A stretch of 64,000 nt of DNA from Corynebacterium pseudodiphtheriticum DSM 44287 (GCF_000688415.1 NZ_JIAH01000007.1:62001-126000); one strand, 5' to 3'. Positions 54,310 to 63,386 are shown, counted from the first letter of the stretch. Program-made: numbers and translations. The notes: generated by a model not told the origin, from the letters alone.

Positions 54310-55089
54310 TTAACGTTGGACGACGATGACGTTCACACCCTGTTTCTTTACAGCAGTAACGAGAGAATCTGGTGCTGCAGAGTCAGTGATCAACACATCG
54401 ATATCTCGGATGGTTGCGAAACTAACGAGGTAATCTCGACCAAGCTTGCTGGAATCGCAAAGCACTACGACCTTTTCAGCGTTCGTCATAAATGCGGTTT
54501 TGATAGCCGCTTCTTGGGTGTCTGCAGTGGATAATCCATGTTCCACAGTCAGGGCATCTGTACCGATGAAAGCGACGCTGGCTCTTTGTAAAGCTAAATA
54601 GCGCAAAGCGGTGGGACCGACTATGGATTGGGTCATACCGCGCACGGTTCCGCCTAGTAGTTGGACATTATCGAGACCGTAGGAAGCAAGGCTCAAGGCG
54701 CCCGGCAAACTGTTGATGACGATATTGAGGTCGGCTGCGCGTTCCGTTTGCCCTAAAAATTCCGCCAGTGAATTATTGGTGGTTCCAGCCCCGATAAAAA
54801 TTGTGCCGGATTTCGGAACAAAGTCTAAGGCTGCCGTTGCGATAGCGAGCTTCGCTTCTGTGGCCGAACGATTTCGATCGGCCAATGGCACCTCTGAGGT
54901 CTGATAGCTGTGCGCTGCACGTGCGCCGCCGCGTACACGGTGAACGGCTCCAATTGCATCGAGAGCCGCAAGATCCCGACGAATTGTCTCCGAGGTTACT
55001 GCGAAGCGCTCGGCAAGAGACCCAACTTTGACCCAACCATCGACTGCCGCCAGGGAAGCAATATGACGGCGTCGTTCCTCGGCGTACAT
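54310..55089 (-). CDS. sugR: SugR-type DeoR-family transcriptional regulator
   Basis: The 259-aa protein has a DeoR helix-turn-helix at residues 6-60 (RRHIASLAAVDGWVKVGSLAERFAVTSETIRRDLAALD) and a sugar-phosphate-sensing domain with GTIFIGAGTTNNSLAEFL and LCDSSKLGRDYL. In C. glutamicum the DeoR-type regulator next to lexA is SugR, the repressor of ptsG, ptsS, ptsF and ptsI, relieved by sugar phosphates. Position and sequence support orthology. In that species the fru/ptsI-ptsH cluster adjoins sugR, but here the next gene is the nucleobase permease. The regulon in this organism is therefore uncertain. AAAGGA lies about 12 nt before the ATG. Confidence 0.82.
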   Translation of the reverse strand: MYAEERRRHIASLAAVDGWVKVGSLAERFAVTSETIRRDLAALDAIGAVHRVRGGARAAHSYQTSEVPLADRNRSATEAKLAIATAALDFVPKSGTIFIGAGTTNNSLAEFLGQTERAADLNIVINSLPGALSLASYGLDNVQLLGGTVRGMTQSIVGPTALRYLALQRASVAFIGTDALTVEHGLSTADTQEAAIKTAFMTNAEKVVVLCDSSKLGRDYLVSFATIRDIDVLITDSAAPDSLVTAVKKQGVNVIVVQR

Positions 55090-55136
55090 GTTTGTATAGT
55101 GTCCTTTCTGCTGAGCCGGAGTGGGCCAATCTCGGG

Positions 55137-55850
55137 TTAAAGTTTGCGCATCACAGAAACAACCTTGCCCATTATTTCGGCTTCATCACCGGGAATAGGG
55201 CTAAATGCATCGTTGTGGGGTAGTAGCCAAATTCCGGACGAATCGCGGTGAAATTCTTTGACAGTGGCTTCGTCACCGTCTAACAGCGCGGCAACGAATT
55301 CGCCGACTTCGGCCACTTTTTGTGAGCGTACAACCACCCAGTCGCCGTCTAAGATCCCAGCGTCTTTCATGGACTCACCAACGACTTGCAACATGAAGAG
55401 ATCTCCGCCACCGACGATTTCTTTCGGCATGGGGTAATACGAGTCGATATTCTCTTCTGCGGTAATAGGAGTACCGGCAGCGATACGTCCTAATACGGGG
55501 ACGTAGCAATAACCAGAAGCATCTGTTGGTGCTTGTGACCCGCTATTAACGTTGCGTTCTGCGTTATTTGTGCGCCTACCTGGTTTTTTCGTCTCTGGCA
55601 TATTGCGCACGATCATGGCGCGCGGTTTGTTTGGGTCGCGCTGTAAAAAGCCTTTTTCTTCCAGCTGTTTTAACTGGTATGCCACAGATGATGTGGATTG
55701 CAGGCCGGCGGTATCACCAATTTCCCGAATGCTCGGAGGGTATCCACGCAGCATGACAGCATCACGGATAACTTCTAGGATGCGGCGTTGTCGGTCGGAG
55801 AGTTGTTCGAAGGTAGGTTTCGGTGCTGATGAAGTGCGTGGGCGCGGCAT
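55137..55850 (-). CDS. lexA: LexA repressor
   Basis: SOS-response repressor and self-cleaving protease. The 237-aa protein has the N-terminal winged helix (RQRRILEVIRDAVMLRGYPPSIREIGDTAGLQSTSSVAYQLKQLE), an Ala125-Gly126 cleavage site in GRIAAGTP, catalytic Ser160 in VVGESMKDAGI and Lys198 in ATVKEF. A hydrophilic linker (about residues 85-112) is longer than in E. coli. GGAG lies 6 nt before the ATG. It is divergent from a small DivS-position gene and upstream of sugR on the same strand (47-bp gap), the same order as in C. glutamicum. Confidence 0.97.
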   Translation of the reverse strand: MPRPRTSSAPKPTFEQLSDRQRRILEVIRDAVMLRGYPPSIREIGDTAGLQSTSSVAYQLKQLEEKGFLQRDPNKPRAMIVRNMPETKKPGRRTNNAERNVNSGSQAPTDASGYCYVPVLGRIAAGTPITAEENIDSYYPMPKEIVGGGDLFMLQVVGESMKDAGILDGDWVVVRSQKVAEVGEFVAALLDGDEATVKEFHRDSSGIWLLPHNDAFSPIPGDEAEIMGKVVSVMRKL

Positions 55851-55967
55851 GCATAACTCCTTAAATTCTCGTCAACGATCGTCCAATATGAACAACCTTA
55901 ATGCTGTAGTTCACATTTTGGATATTGAATGTAGATGGAAAATTGCTTCCGTGTGGTGAATCCGAGT

Positions 55968-55988
55968 CTAATCGAAGTACTAATCGAA
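55968..55988. repeat. Direct repeat CTAATCGAA twice in the lexA upstream region
   Basis: CTAATCGAA occurs at 55968-55976 and 55980-55988, so the copies start 12 bp apart, about one helical turn. The second copy continues as TCGAACA, the left half of the corynebacterial LexA box (TCGAACANNTGTTCGA), but the right half is not conserved. The gap 55851-56129 (279 bp) shows no complete box. This is a candidate operator controlling lexA and the divergent small gene. Confidence 0.5.
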
Positions 55989-56129
55989 CACAATTACTAG
56001 TTTTTGTAGGGGTGGTGTGAGACTCACTTTATAGGATTCAGTGTAAGCCGATTGAACGGCTAGGCAATAGTCGGTCGGTGGTGAGCTGGTATTCGGTAGC
56101 TAGCCGAAGTTACTAGTCCAATTCATCGC

Positions 56130-56456
56130 ATGAGTTCGGAAGGAGCGTGGACTGTCGTCATGATTCGCATAGACCGGGGTACGTCCCCGCGCGTGGTTGT
56201 GGTTTCTAATCATAGACCTAATAATGTTGTTTCCCCTGTTGCGCAGTGGGAGCCCCAGCAATGCACGAATGAGCATCCCCGTGAAATGATTTACACCTTG
56301 CAGCCAATTTCGCTGGTTCCGGATGATCTGGAGCAAGGTAGTCTACAGCTGTCTCGGGCGGCACAGCCGCGATCTTCGGTTGGTATAGCACCGTATTTGA
56401 TGGGAGTAGTGCTAGGGCTGATTATGGCCCTGGGAGTTTTCGTTGGTGCAGCTTAA
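56130..56456 (+). CDS. Small single-span membrane protein in the DivS position
   Basis: A 108-aa protein divergent from lexA and upstream of nrdR, the place of divS (SOS cell-division suppressor) in C. glutamicum and Rv2719c in M. tuberculosis. The C-terminus holds one clear transmembrane segment (IAPYLMGVVLGLIMALGVFVGAA). The N-terminal 85 residues are basic/polar with a hydrophobic RVVVVSNHRP strand. No LysM domain is visible, unlike Rv2719c. The start is uncertain: ATG 56130, or ATG 56160 (MIRIDRGTSPR); an AAGGAG at 56139-56144 lies too far (15 nt) from the second. An SOS-induced inhibitor of septation is inferred from position only. Confidence 0.55.
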   Translation: MSSEGAWTVVMIRIDRGTSPRVVVVSNHRPNNVVSPVAQWEPQQCTNEHPREMIYTLQPISLVPDDLEQGSLQLSRAAQPRSSVGIAPYLMGVVLGLIMALGVFVGAA

Positions 56457-56546
56457 ATGCCTAAGATCGTTAGTGATTGCTATTAACCGTTCGGTTGTCT
56501 TAGTGAATCTGTTGAAGGCTTACGCTACAAGGAGGATGACTAGGCT

Positions 56547-57002
56547 GTGTACTGCCCATTCTGTCACCATGAACAGTCCAGAGTCGTAGATTCGCGCCTA
56601 GTCGATGCCGGTGTTGCCATACGCCGACGTCGGGAATGTACCGAATGTCAAGGGCGTTTTACGACTGTAGAAAAATCAGTATTGCTGGTGACAAAGAGAA
56701 ATGGGTTGACCGAGCCGTTTTCGCGCGACAAGCTCATCCGCGGTGTCCACCGCGCCTGCCAAGGGCGGCCTGTTACCGAAGATTCTTTGAAACGACTGGC
56801 ACAGCAGGTTGAAGAAACTGTTCGTGGGCACGGCAGCTCTCAGGTTGATGCAAACGCTATCGGTCTGGCTATCTTGGAACCCCTTCGTGAACTCGACGAA
56901 GTGGCTTATTTGCGTTTTGCCTCGGTCTATAAATCGTTCGACAGCGCACAGGATTTCGAATCAGAAATCCGGTTGATGCGCCGCCGTGAACGCGAAGACT
57001 AA
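56547..57002 (+). CDS. nrdR: Transcriptional repressor NrdR
   Basis: Zn-finger/ATP-cone repressor of ribonucleotide reductase genes, responding to dATP/ATP. The 151-aa protein starts with GTG and has the zinc ribbon Cys3, Cys6, Cys31 and Cys34 (CPFC and CTEC), then [18 protein letters not shown] and the ATP-cone [28 protein letters not shown] lies 9 nt before the GTG. It is the gene after the DivS-position gene in other actinobacteria too. A hairpin and T-run follow the stop. Confidence 0.96.
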   Translation: MYCPFCHHEQSRVVDSRLVDAGVAIRRRRECTECQGRFTTVEKSVLLVTKRNGLTEPFSRDKLIRGVHRACQGRPVTEDSLKRLAQQVEETVRGHGSSQVDANAIGLAILEPLRELDEVAYLRFASVYKSFDSAQDFESEIRLMRRRERED

Positions 57003-57017
57003 TTACATTCGGTCTAC

Positions 57018-57045
57018 GTAACAGCAGTGCAACGCTGTTACTTTT
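57018..57045 (+). terminator. Terminator after nrdR
   Basis: GTAACAGC (57018-57025) and GCTGTTAC (57034-57041) form an 8-bp stem with an 8-nt loop, followed by TTTT to 57045. The hairpin overlaps the stop codon of convergent hrpA at 57038, so it may serve only nrdR. Confidence 0.7.
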
Positions 57046-60000
57046 GTGATTTAGTTGGAGAATTTTTACCGACGGCATCGATAGCTTTGTGGATCCGTCG
57101 CGCAGAAACAGGATGTGCAGTTCCCAAGCGCTGTGCGAATAAGCTCACTCGTAGTTCTTCGATCATCCACCGAATTTTTGCCACAGCCGAAGATCTTTCC
57201 GCTCCGGAAGGAAGTCGGCGTAGGCGATTTTCTAAATAAGCGTGGCAGTCATCGATAATGTCTTGGCGTTCTCCATCCTTGTCTGGGGCAGTTGTCATGT
57301 CAGATAAACGAATTTCTATCGCTCGCAAATACCGAGGCAGATGACGTAGCTGTTGTATTCCGTGGGTGCTGATAGCTTGCTTGGGGAATAAGAAATCCAA
57401 TTGACCTCTCATATCATCAATCGCTGGACCTTCCCAGTTGCTTAGCTCGTCGGCGAGTGCAGAATACCGCACCAATCCGGGTGCCAATGTGACGACGGCT
57501 TGACGTACTTCGCGTGGGAGTTTTCCTCCGATAGCGGCTTTCAGTTTCTCGAATTCATCGGGGCTCCGTACTGGCCCTCCTTCTGCTATCAGTAAATCGC
57601 GCAATGCTGCAATGCGGGCATCAGCGACCAACCCGTCGGCACCGCCGTGAGGGCAGTGTTCGACAGCGACTCGTTGTTGCAGCGGTAGACCATTAACCAT
57701 TTTCTGGGTATTCACGCTCAAACTTCGCAATAACAATGTCAGCGTGGCGGTCATCATCGCAGTATCTGCAGCTGCGCGAGTTGGGTAGTACTGAACTGAT
57801 AGCCCTTGTTCGTTGATCGTGAGCGCGGGATAGGCCGTGACCAAATGATTATCGACTTCGTGCTCGATCTGCTCGGGGATGGTGCCCAAGTTTTCTTTAG
57901 TCCAAGCAGAGACGTATGTGCGCTGGGTAGTGTGCATACGGGGTCTAGCATCTGTTTGCGATGAATTTTGCGATTGCTGGACCCTGTTTTCCATTTTTTT
58001 GGTAATTGAAGCGCTAATTTTGCCTGCTTGGCGCTGTTGCAGAGCACTGAGATCTTTATCGTCATCGATAATTTTCCCGCGCTTATCGATAGCAGCAAAA
58101 GTCATGTGTAGATGCGGAGGCAGTTTCTCCGGTGAAAAATCGCTGGCATTAATGCCACGTGCACCTATTTGGTGGAAAGCTTCCGCAACCTGCTGCAGTA
58201 AATCTGTTTCGTAAGGCAGTAAATGATCTATGGCTTGTGCGGCGAAATCTGGTGCTGGAACCAAGCTGCGGCGTAATGCTTTAGGCAAACTCCGAATCAG
58301 CTCTGTCACTAGCTCTTCGCGTAGCCCAGGAACCAACCACTCGAATGGTTCTGGATCTACGTTGGCCAACATGGGCACCGGGATATTTACCGTTATGCCA
58401 TCACGGCGGTGGCCTGGTTCAAATAAATACGTCAGCTCTAGGTCTAATCCACCGTGCCGCCAATGATTTGGGAAATCTTGTTCAGTGACAGCACTCGCCC
58501 CGTCAGTGAGCAGCTTGTCGGGATCAAAATCCAGCAAGTTCGGTTGTTTTCTGCGTGCTTTTTTCCACCAGCCATCGAAAGCTTTCGAATGGGTCACAGA
58601 ATTTGGAATTCGCTGGTCGTAGAATTCGAAGAGGGTATCCTCATCAACGATGATGCCTCGTCTACGGGCTTTTTCTTCATATTCGCCTGCAGTAGAAAGC
58701 TTCTCTAGGTTTTGATGAAAAAACTTATGTGAAGTCTTCCACTCGCCAGCAATGAGTGCATGCTGAATAAACATTGCCCGGGCGGCTTCTGGATCGACAC
58801 GATGATAAGAAATCGTTCGATCAGCGACGATAGGAACTCCATAAAGTGTGGAACGTTGGGTTGCCACCGCAGCTCCGCGTTTATAGGACCAGCTCGGGTC
58901 TGAGTACTGGTGTTTGAGTAATGAGCGGGCAGCGGTTTCCACCCAGGAGGGCTCAATAGCAGCCACACCACGTGCGAAAAGTTTCGAGGTTTCCACAAGC
59001 TCGGATGCCATCAGCAATTCTGGAGGCTTTTTTGCCACTCCAGACCCCGGGAAAATCATAAAACGGGTCCCGCGCGCACCTTGGAATTCCGCAGAATCAC
59101 TCACGCGCGATCCGATATTCGACAGCAAGCCTGTGAGGAGCGCGCGGTGTATCGCGGATGAGTCGCCGGAGAATTTTCCATCGGTGATCGAGATGCCACC
59201 GTGTTGTTTATCCTTGTTGTTTGAGATCGTCCACTTCATATCCAGGGCGATGTCTTGGAGCTGACGGACCAAATCGAACCACTCCCGGATTCGCATGAAA
59301 TGTAAGAATTCTTCTTTCATGCGTTTCCGAAATTGATTGCCGGACAATTCCGCGCGTTGTTCAGTGATATAACCCCACAATGACAACAAGCCCAAAAAAT
59401 CACTGGAGTGAGAGCGGAAACGTGCATGGGCTTGGTCCGCTTGTTGCTGCTGTTCAAGAGGGCGTTCACGGACATCTTGCAGCGTCATGGCCGCAACGAT
59501 AACGATGACGGGTTGCAGACATTCTAGGCGTTCAGCTTCTACCAACATACGGGCCAAGCGCGGGTCAACCGGAATTCGTGCGAGTTGTTTGCCGATTTTG
59601 GTTAGTTGTGGTGCAGAATCGGAGTTTGCGGTCGAATCAATTGCGTCCAGTTCACTTAGCAGAACTAACCCATCGCGGACTGCTTTATGTTCCGGCGATT
59701 GCACAAACGGAAAATCCGCAACTGCTCCGAGCCGGAGCGCGGACATTTGCAAAATGACGCTCGCTAGGTTGGTCCGCAGAATTTCCGGGTCAGTAAATTC
59801 TGGGCGAGAAAAGAAATCCTCTTCAGAGTACAAACGAATCGCGATACCATCTGCGATGCGTCCGCAACGGCCAGCGCGCTGGTTGGCGCTGGCTTGTGAG
59901 ATAGGTTCAATCGGTAAACGTTGAACTTTTGTCCGCGTCGAATATCGGGAAATACGTGCCGTTCCAGTATCGATTACATAATGGATCCCGGGCACTGTCA

Positions 60001-61177
60001 GTGAGGTTTCAGCGATGTTCGTGGCCAAGACAATCCGCCGTTTCGAATGAGGTGCGAACACTCGGTGCTGTTCTTGGTTCGACAAACGACCAAACAATGG
60101 GACAATTTCGACACCGCGAAAGCGCTTTTTCTCGAGTGCTTCTTGGGCATCGCGAATTTCACGTTCACCAGGGAAAAAGCACAAAATATCGCCGTTTCCT
60201 TCGGCTAGTAGCTGTTCTGCCGCAGTACACAAACCATCTAGGGGATCGATGGCTACAGTCTTGCCGTCAACCTCAATCTCGAGTGGTTGATAGCGAACCT
60301 CAACCGGGTAAGTACGGCCGGACACTTCAATCACAGGCGCGGGCTTGTGCGTCTTCGGATCGCGGAAATGCTCGGCGAAGCTCTGCGGGTCAATTGTCGC
60401 CGAGGTAATAATGACCTTGAGGTCTGGTCGTTTAGGCAGTAGACGCTTGAGATACCCTAGTAGAAAATCGATATTTAAACTGCGTTCATGAGCCTCGTCG
60501 ATAATGATGGTGTCGTAAGCATAAAGGTACGGATCTCGTTGCAATTCTGCCAGCAGAATGCCGTCAGTCATCAGCTTGACTGCCGCATTTTTGCCTACGC
60601 GGTCATCGAAGCGAATGGCGTAGCCAACCGATTGTCCAATCTTTTGGTTCAGTTCATCACTAATGCGCTCAGCAACGGTTCGTGCTGCAAGCCGACGTGG
60701 CTGAGTATGTCCAATCAACCCATAGCGGCCACGTCCGAGTTGCAAACAAATTTTGGGGATTTGCGTAGTTTTTCCCGAACCGGTCTCACCAGCAATGACG
60801 ACGACTTGATTTTCAGTGATTGCTTCGGCAATTTCGTCGACGCTCTGGCTCACCGGCAAAGTACCGGGAAAATCAATGGTGGGAATGTGTTGTTCAATAG
60901 CCGGAATGATTGCCGCAGCTTTGTCGAGATCGTCGGAAATAGCGTTTAAGGCTTTCGCGGTTTTGGCTTTCGATAATCTACGGCGGAAGCGTTGCTGGTC
61001 TGCGTAACGTAACTGCTCAAGACGCTGGTAGAGCTCGTGCTTGCTTGGAACAGTGTCAGTTTGGTTTTGGCATTTTGAGTTTGTGAAAGAGGAATTCATA
61101 AGAGGGTTTATAGAAGGCGAAGAACGCTGGTGATCCACATTTTTATGGCTTTGGTTTGGTTGTTCGGAGTCATTCAT
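57038..61177 (-). CDS. hrpA: ATP-dependent RNA helicase HrpA
   Basis: A 1379-aa DEAH-box helicase of the HrpA type, linked in E. coli to rescue of stalled ribosomes and mRNA processing. Motifs: GETGSGKTT from residue 130, IGHTQPRRLAARTVAERI, DEAH at 227-230 (IIIDEAHERS), ITSATIDP, then the winged-helix/helical-bundle (HA2/OB) region and a long C-terminal DUF3418-type domain (PDEFEKLKAAIGGKL and following). The N-terminal 45 residues are polar and variable. ATG 61177 gives MNDSEQPNQSH. TAAACT and TAGCAC hexamers upstream place a promoter in the divergent gap to the gene at 61296. Confidence 0.96.
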   Translation of the reverse strand: MNDSEQPNQSHKNVDHQRSSPSINPLMNSSFTNSKCQNQTDTVPSKHELYQRLEQLRYADQQRFRRRLSKAKTAKALNAISDDLDKAAAIIPAIEQHIPTIDFPGTLPVSQSVDEIAEAITENQVVVIAGETGSGKTTQIPKICLQLGRGRYGLIGHTQPRRLAARTVAERISDELNQKIGQSVGYAIRFDDRVGKNAAVKLMTDGILLAELQRDPYLYAYDTIIIDEAHERSLNIDFLLGYLKRLLPKRPDLKVIITSATIDPQSFAEHFRDPKTHKPAPVIEVSGRTYPVEVRYQPLEIEVDGKTVAIDPLDGLCTAAEQLLAEGNGDILCFFPGEREIRDAQEALEKKRFRGVEIVPLFGRLSNQEQHRVFAPHSKRRIVLATNIAETSLTVPGIHYVIDTGTARISRYSTRTKVQRLPIEPISQASANQRAGRCGRIADGIAIRLYSEEDFFSRPEFTDPEILRTNLASVILQMSALRLGAVADFPFVQSPEHKAVRDGLVLLSELDAIDSTANSDSAPQLTKIGKQLARIPVDPRLARMLVEAERLECLQPVIVIVAAMTLQDVRERPLEQQQQADQAHARFRSHSSDFLGLLSLWGYITEQRAELSGNQFRKRMKEEFLHFMRIREWFDLVRQLQDIALDMKWTISNNKDKQHGGISITDGKFSGDSSAIHRALLTGLLSNIGSRVSDSAEFQGARGTRFMIFPGSGVAKKPPELLMASELVETSKLFARGVAAIEPSWVETAARSLLKHQYSDPSWSYKRGAAVATQRSTLYGVPIVADRTISYHRVDPEAARAMFIQHALIAGEWKTSHKFFHQNLEKLSTAGEYEEKARRRGIIVDEDTLFEFYDQRIPNSVTHSKAFDGWWKKARRKQPNLLDFDPDKLLTDGASAVTEQDFPNHWRHGGLDLELTYLFEPGHRRDGITVNIPVPMLANVDPEPFEWLVPGLREELVTELIRSLPKALRRSLVPAPDFAAQAIDHLLPYETDLLQQVAEAFHQIGARGINASDFSPEKLPPHLHMTFAAIDKRGKIIDDDKDLSALQQRQAGKISASITKKMENRVQQSQNSSQTDARPRMHTTQRTYVSAWTKENLGTIPEQIEHEVDNHLVTAYPALTINEQGLSVQYYPTRAAADTAMMTATLTLLLRSLSVNTQKMVNGLPLQQRVAVEHCPHGGADGLVADARIAALRDLLIAEGGPVRSPDEFEKLKAAIGGKLPREVRQAVVTLAPGLVRYSALADELSNWEGPAIDDMRGQLDFLFPKQAISTHGIQQLRHLPRYLRAIEIRLSDMTTAPDKDGERQDIIDDCHAYLENRLRRLPSGAERSSAVAKIRWMIEELRVSLFAQRLGTAHPVSARRIHKAIDAVGKNSPTKSQK

Positions 61178-61212
61178 AACGATAGTGCTAGTTTAGCGGT
61201 CGTGAGTCTGGC

Positions 61213-61264
61213 TAACCTAAATCCGATGAGAAACTCGGTATCATGGATACCGGAAATGAGTTTC
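61213..61264 (+). promoter_or_regulatory. -10 hexamer and nested inverted repeat before the gene at 61296
   Basis: TAACCT (61213-61218) is a likely -10. Downstream, GAAACTC (61230-61236) pairs with GAGTTTC (61258-61264), and within it GGTATC (61237-61242) pairs with GATACC (61246-61251) around ATG. This could be an operator dyad or an mRNA leader stem. Confidence 0.45.
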
Positions 61265-61295
61265 GATTGGATGAGCAGCGAGATTAGGGAGTGCT

Positions 61296-62270
61296 ATGAC
61301 TAACCCCCCACGCGGACATAATGCAGACGACAATTCTAATAGCAAAGAAAACCCAGATGGTGGCGGTTCACAGCAACAACCGTTTTACCCACCAAGCAAC
61401 CACCCGGAAGACCGTCCTGAATTCGGCTACCAGGGGTCTGAGCAAGCAGCGTATGGTGCTTATAGCAATCCTGGGGAAAGCTCTGCTCAACACAACGGGC
61501 AAGTGTCTGCGCAACAAGAACCAGGAAAAATCAACATTCTTGAAGCCATTTCTTGGGGATTTGCTACGACCTTTAGAAATGCGAAGTTGTGGATTGTTTT
61601 AGGTCTGATTGTGTTTATCGGGATTATTGCAGCAGTGGCTGCGCAGATCGCAGTCATAGCGTCAATTGCTGATCCGGGAACGCTTGAAGAAACCGGGGGA
61701 GAGCTGTTTTCGGGGACAGTTTCTGATGTAATCACGCTTGGCATCATCCTGATCACCTTGGTTCTCACCCCATATTTTTATCGGTTGGCAATCTTTCAAG
61801 TAGATGATGCAAATACCGGGTGGGGGTATTTGTGGAAAGACACCCCGTTGCTTCGGGCTATTGGCGTAATGTTAGCCGTCTCGATTGTGAGCGGAATTCT
61901 TTATTTTATCGCAGTCTCCCCATTAGGACGAGCTTTCAGCGATGGAGCACCAGAAAGCAACAGTTTTAGCGCTTCCGGCATCGCCATGATGCTTATTGGA
62001 GCCGTCGCGATGGTTGCGTGGTCGGTGTTGAGCATGTTTATGAGCTGGGCAGCAGTCAGCGGGCAGTTCGGTTTTGGAGCAAGTATGAAAACCGGCTGGG
62101 GGATCGGCTGGACTAATTTTGCCAAGTTATTGTTGTTTGCGATCGTCGCTAATCTGGTAGTGACTGTCGCTTTGCTGATTAGCTTTGGTTTGGTCTTAAT
62201 TGTTGTTGTTCCCGCATGGTCGCTTGTGACGGCTCACATGTTCCGCCAGGCGGTACCTAGCACCGCATAG
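61296..62270 (+). CDS. Conserved integral membrane protein, hydrophilic N-terminus
   Basis: A 324-aa protein with a polar Gly/Gln/Pro/Asn-rich N-terminal 85 residues and about five to six transmembrane segments after that (LWIVLGLIVFIGIIAAVAAQIA, VITLGIILITLVLTPYFYRL, AIGVMLAVSIVSGILYFIAV, IAMMLIGAVAMVAWSVLSMF, LLLFAIVANLVVTVALLISFGLVLIVVVPAW). The pattern fits proteins with a DUF975-like or glycerophosphoryl-diesterase-like membrane region common in corynebacteria. I cannot assign a function. AGGGA precedes the ATG. It converges on oxyR with 12 bp between the stops. Confidence 0.78.
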   Translation: MTNPPRGHNADDNSNSKENPDGGGSQQQPFYPPSNHPEDRPEFGYQGSEQAAYGAYSNPGESSAQHNGQVSAQQEPGKINILEAISWGFATTFRNAKLWIVLGLIVFIGIIAAVAAQIAVIASIADPGTLEETGGELFSGTVSDVITLGIILITLVLTPYFYRLAIFQVDDANTGWGYLWKDTPLLRAIGVMLAVSIVSGILYFIAVSPLGRAFSDGAPESNSFSASGIAMMLIGAVAMVAWSVLSMFMSWAAVSGQFGFGASMKTGWGIGWTNFAKLLLFAIVANLVVTVALLISFGLVLIVVVPAWSLVTAHMFRQAVPSTA

Positions 62271-62282
62271 CCGACCTGCAGC

Positions 62283-63245
62283 TTAGGAAGAGCGAGTTTG
62301 TAGATCGCGGGCACGCTCGACCGCTTGGTGAAATGCTTTTTCTAGCACATCGCCGAGTGCAGCAAAATCGTCGCCACGTGAGCTGGAAGCGCGGTAAACC
62401 AACCCAATACGTCGGTCAGCTTGTACCGCGCTAGCAAAATGCGATACAGACAATCCCGGTTTACGGCATTCTGCATCAAGTGCAGACTCCGGAACCAGGG
62501 TTGCTCCGAAGTGCGCGACTACTAGTTGCATGATTGTGGTTAGTGAGGCAGCGCGTGTAACCCACGAATTTTGTGATTGTGGTTGGCGGTCAATAAGTCG
62601 GCATAGTTCCAAAATTTGGTCCCGGAGACAATGGCCGTCGTCAAGCAATAACAACTCAACTGAATGCAACGCGTCGAGTGTAAGGTCGGAACGGTCAGCA
62701 AGTTCATGCTGGTCGTGGATAACTAAAGCCATATTTTCTGTATATAATGGCCGCTCCACGAACGCAGGGACATTGGTGGGGAGTGCTAGCATTGCAACAT
62801 CAATTTGCCCGTCGCGCAGCTGCTGTAACAAATGGGCAGTTTGCTCTTCGACGATATGTAGTGTCAGGTTCGGGTATTCAGCTGCCGTTGCCCGCAGGAC
62901 ATCCGGCAAAATATACGGTGCCACGGTCGGTATGATGCCTAACGTTAGCGGGCCTTCCAATGTTCCCGCAGATCCACGCGATTCTGTAACGAACAGCTCC
63001 GCAGCTTGCAGCGTAGCCAAAGCGTAAGGCAGTAACCGTTTGCCTGCTGCAGTAACAATCACCTTGCGCGTAGATCGCTCAATAAGCTGGACGCCTAGCC
63101 CCTGCTCTAAAGTAACTAGTGCTTGCGAAAGTGAGGGTTGGGAGATGCCCAACTTAGTTGCGGCGGTACCAAAATGCCGATTCTCGGCGACAGTCGCAAA
63201 TGTGCGTAGTTGTGACAGTGTCGGACTAAACTCCTTATTAGGCAT
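62283..63245 (-). CDS. oxyR: OxyR, LysR-type peroxide sensor
   Basis: The 320-aa LysR regulator has the N-terminal winged helix (TLSQLRTFATVAENRHFGTAATKLGISQPSLSQALVTLE) and a C-terminal sensor domain. The redox pair is present: Cys206 in LLLLDDGHCLRDQ and Cys215 in LELCRL, matching E. coli Cys199 and Cys208. In C. glutamicum OxyR represses katA, dps and others, and the adjacent gene is also hrpA. TAAAAT lies 7 nt before ATG 63245 with no ribosome-binding site, so the transcript is probably leaderless. The 180-bp gap upstream (63246-63425) contains dyads described separately. Confidence 0.93.
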   Translation of the reverse strand: MPNKEFSPTLSQLRTFATVAENRHFGTAATKLGISQPSLSQALVTLEQGLGVQLIERSTRKVIVTAAGKRLLPYALATLQAAELFVTESRGSAGTLEGPLTLGIIPTVAPYILPDVLRATAAEYPNLTLHIVEEQTAHLLQQLRDGQIDVAMLALPTNVPAFVERPLYTENMALVIHDQHELADRSDLTLDALHSVELLLLDDGHCLRDQILELCRLIDRQPQSQNSWVTRAASLTTIMQLVVAHFGATLVPESALDAECRKPGLSVSHFASAVQADRRIGLVYRASSSRGDDFAALGDVLEKAFHQAVERARDLQTRSS

Positions 63246-63252
63246 AGTTATG

Positions 63253-63258
63253 ATTTTA
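63253..63258 (-). promoter_or_regulatory. -10 hexamer for leaderless oxyR mRNA
   Basis: TAAAAT (63258-63253 on the minus strand) is 7 nt from ATG 63245, in an AT-rich stretch that would also suit OxyR binding. Confidence 0.5.
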
Positions 63259-63340
63259 TCGAAAATTTTAGTGTGGGGCTATCAACGGTGAGCAGAGACT
63301 AGTGGCCACCGGAAATCAGTAGGAATAAGGTTGCGCAGAA

Positions 63341-63386
63341 CCACGGTATGACCATGGCATGACTGTGCTGGCAATGCCAGCCGTGG
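63341..63386. repeat. Nested dyads upstream of oxyR
   Basis: CCACGG (63341-63346) is complementary to CCGTGG (63381-63386), and inside lies the small hairpin CTGGC (63368-63372) / GCCAG (63376-63380) plus a CCATGG palindrome. There is no T-run on either strand. It may be the 3' end structure of the helicase mRNA or a regulatory site. Confidence 0.4.

Noticed and set aside
55851-55920. Complete LexA box directly before lexA
   Set aside because: Only half-site-like TGTTCA and GAAC fragments are present; no full TCGAACA-N2-TGTTCGA dyad.
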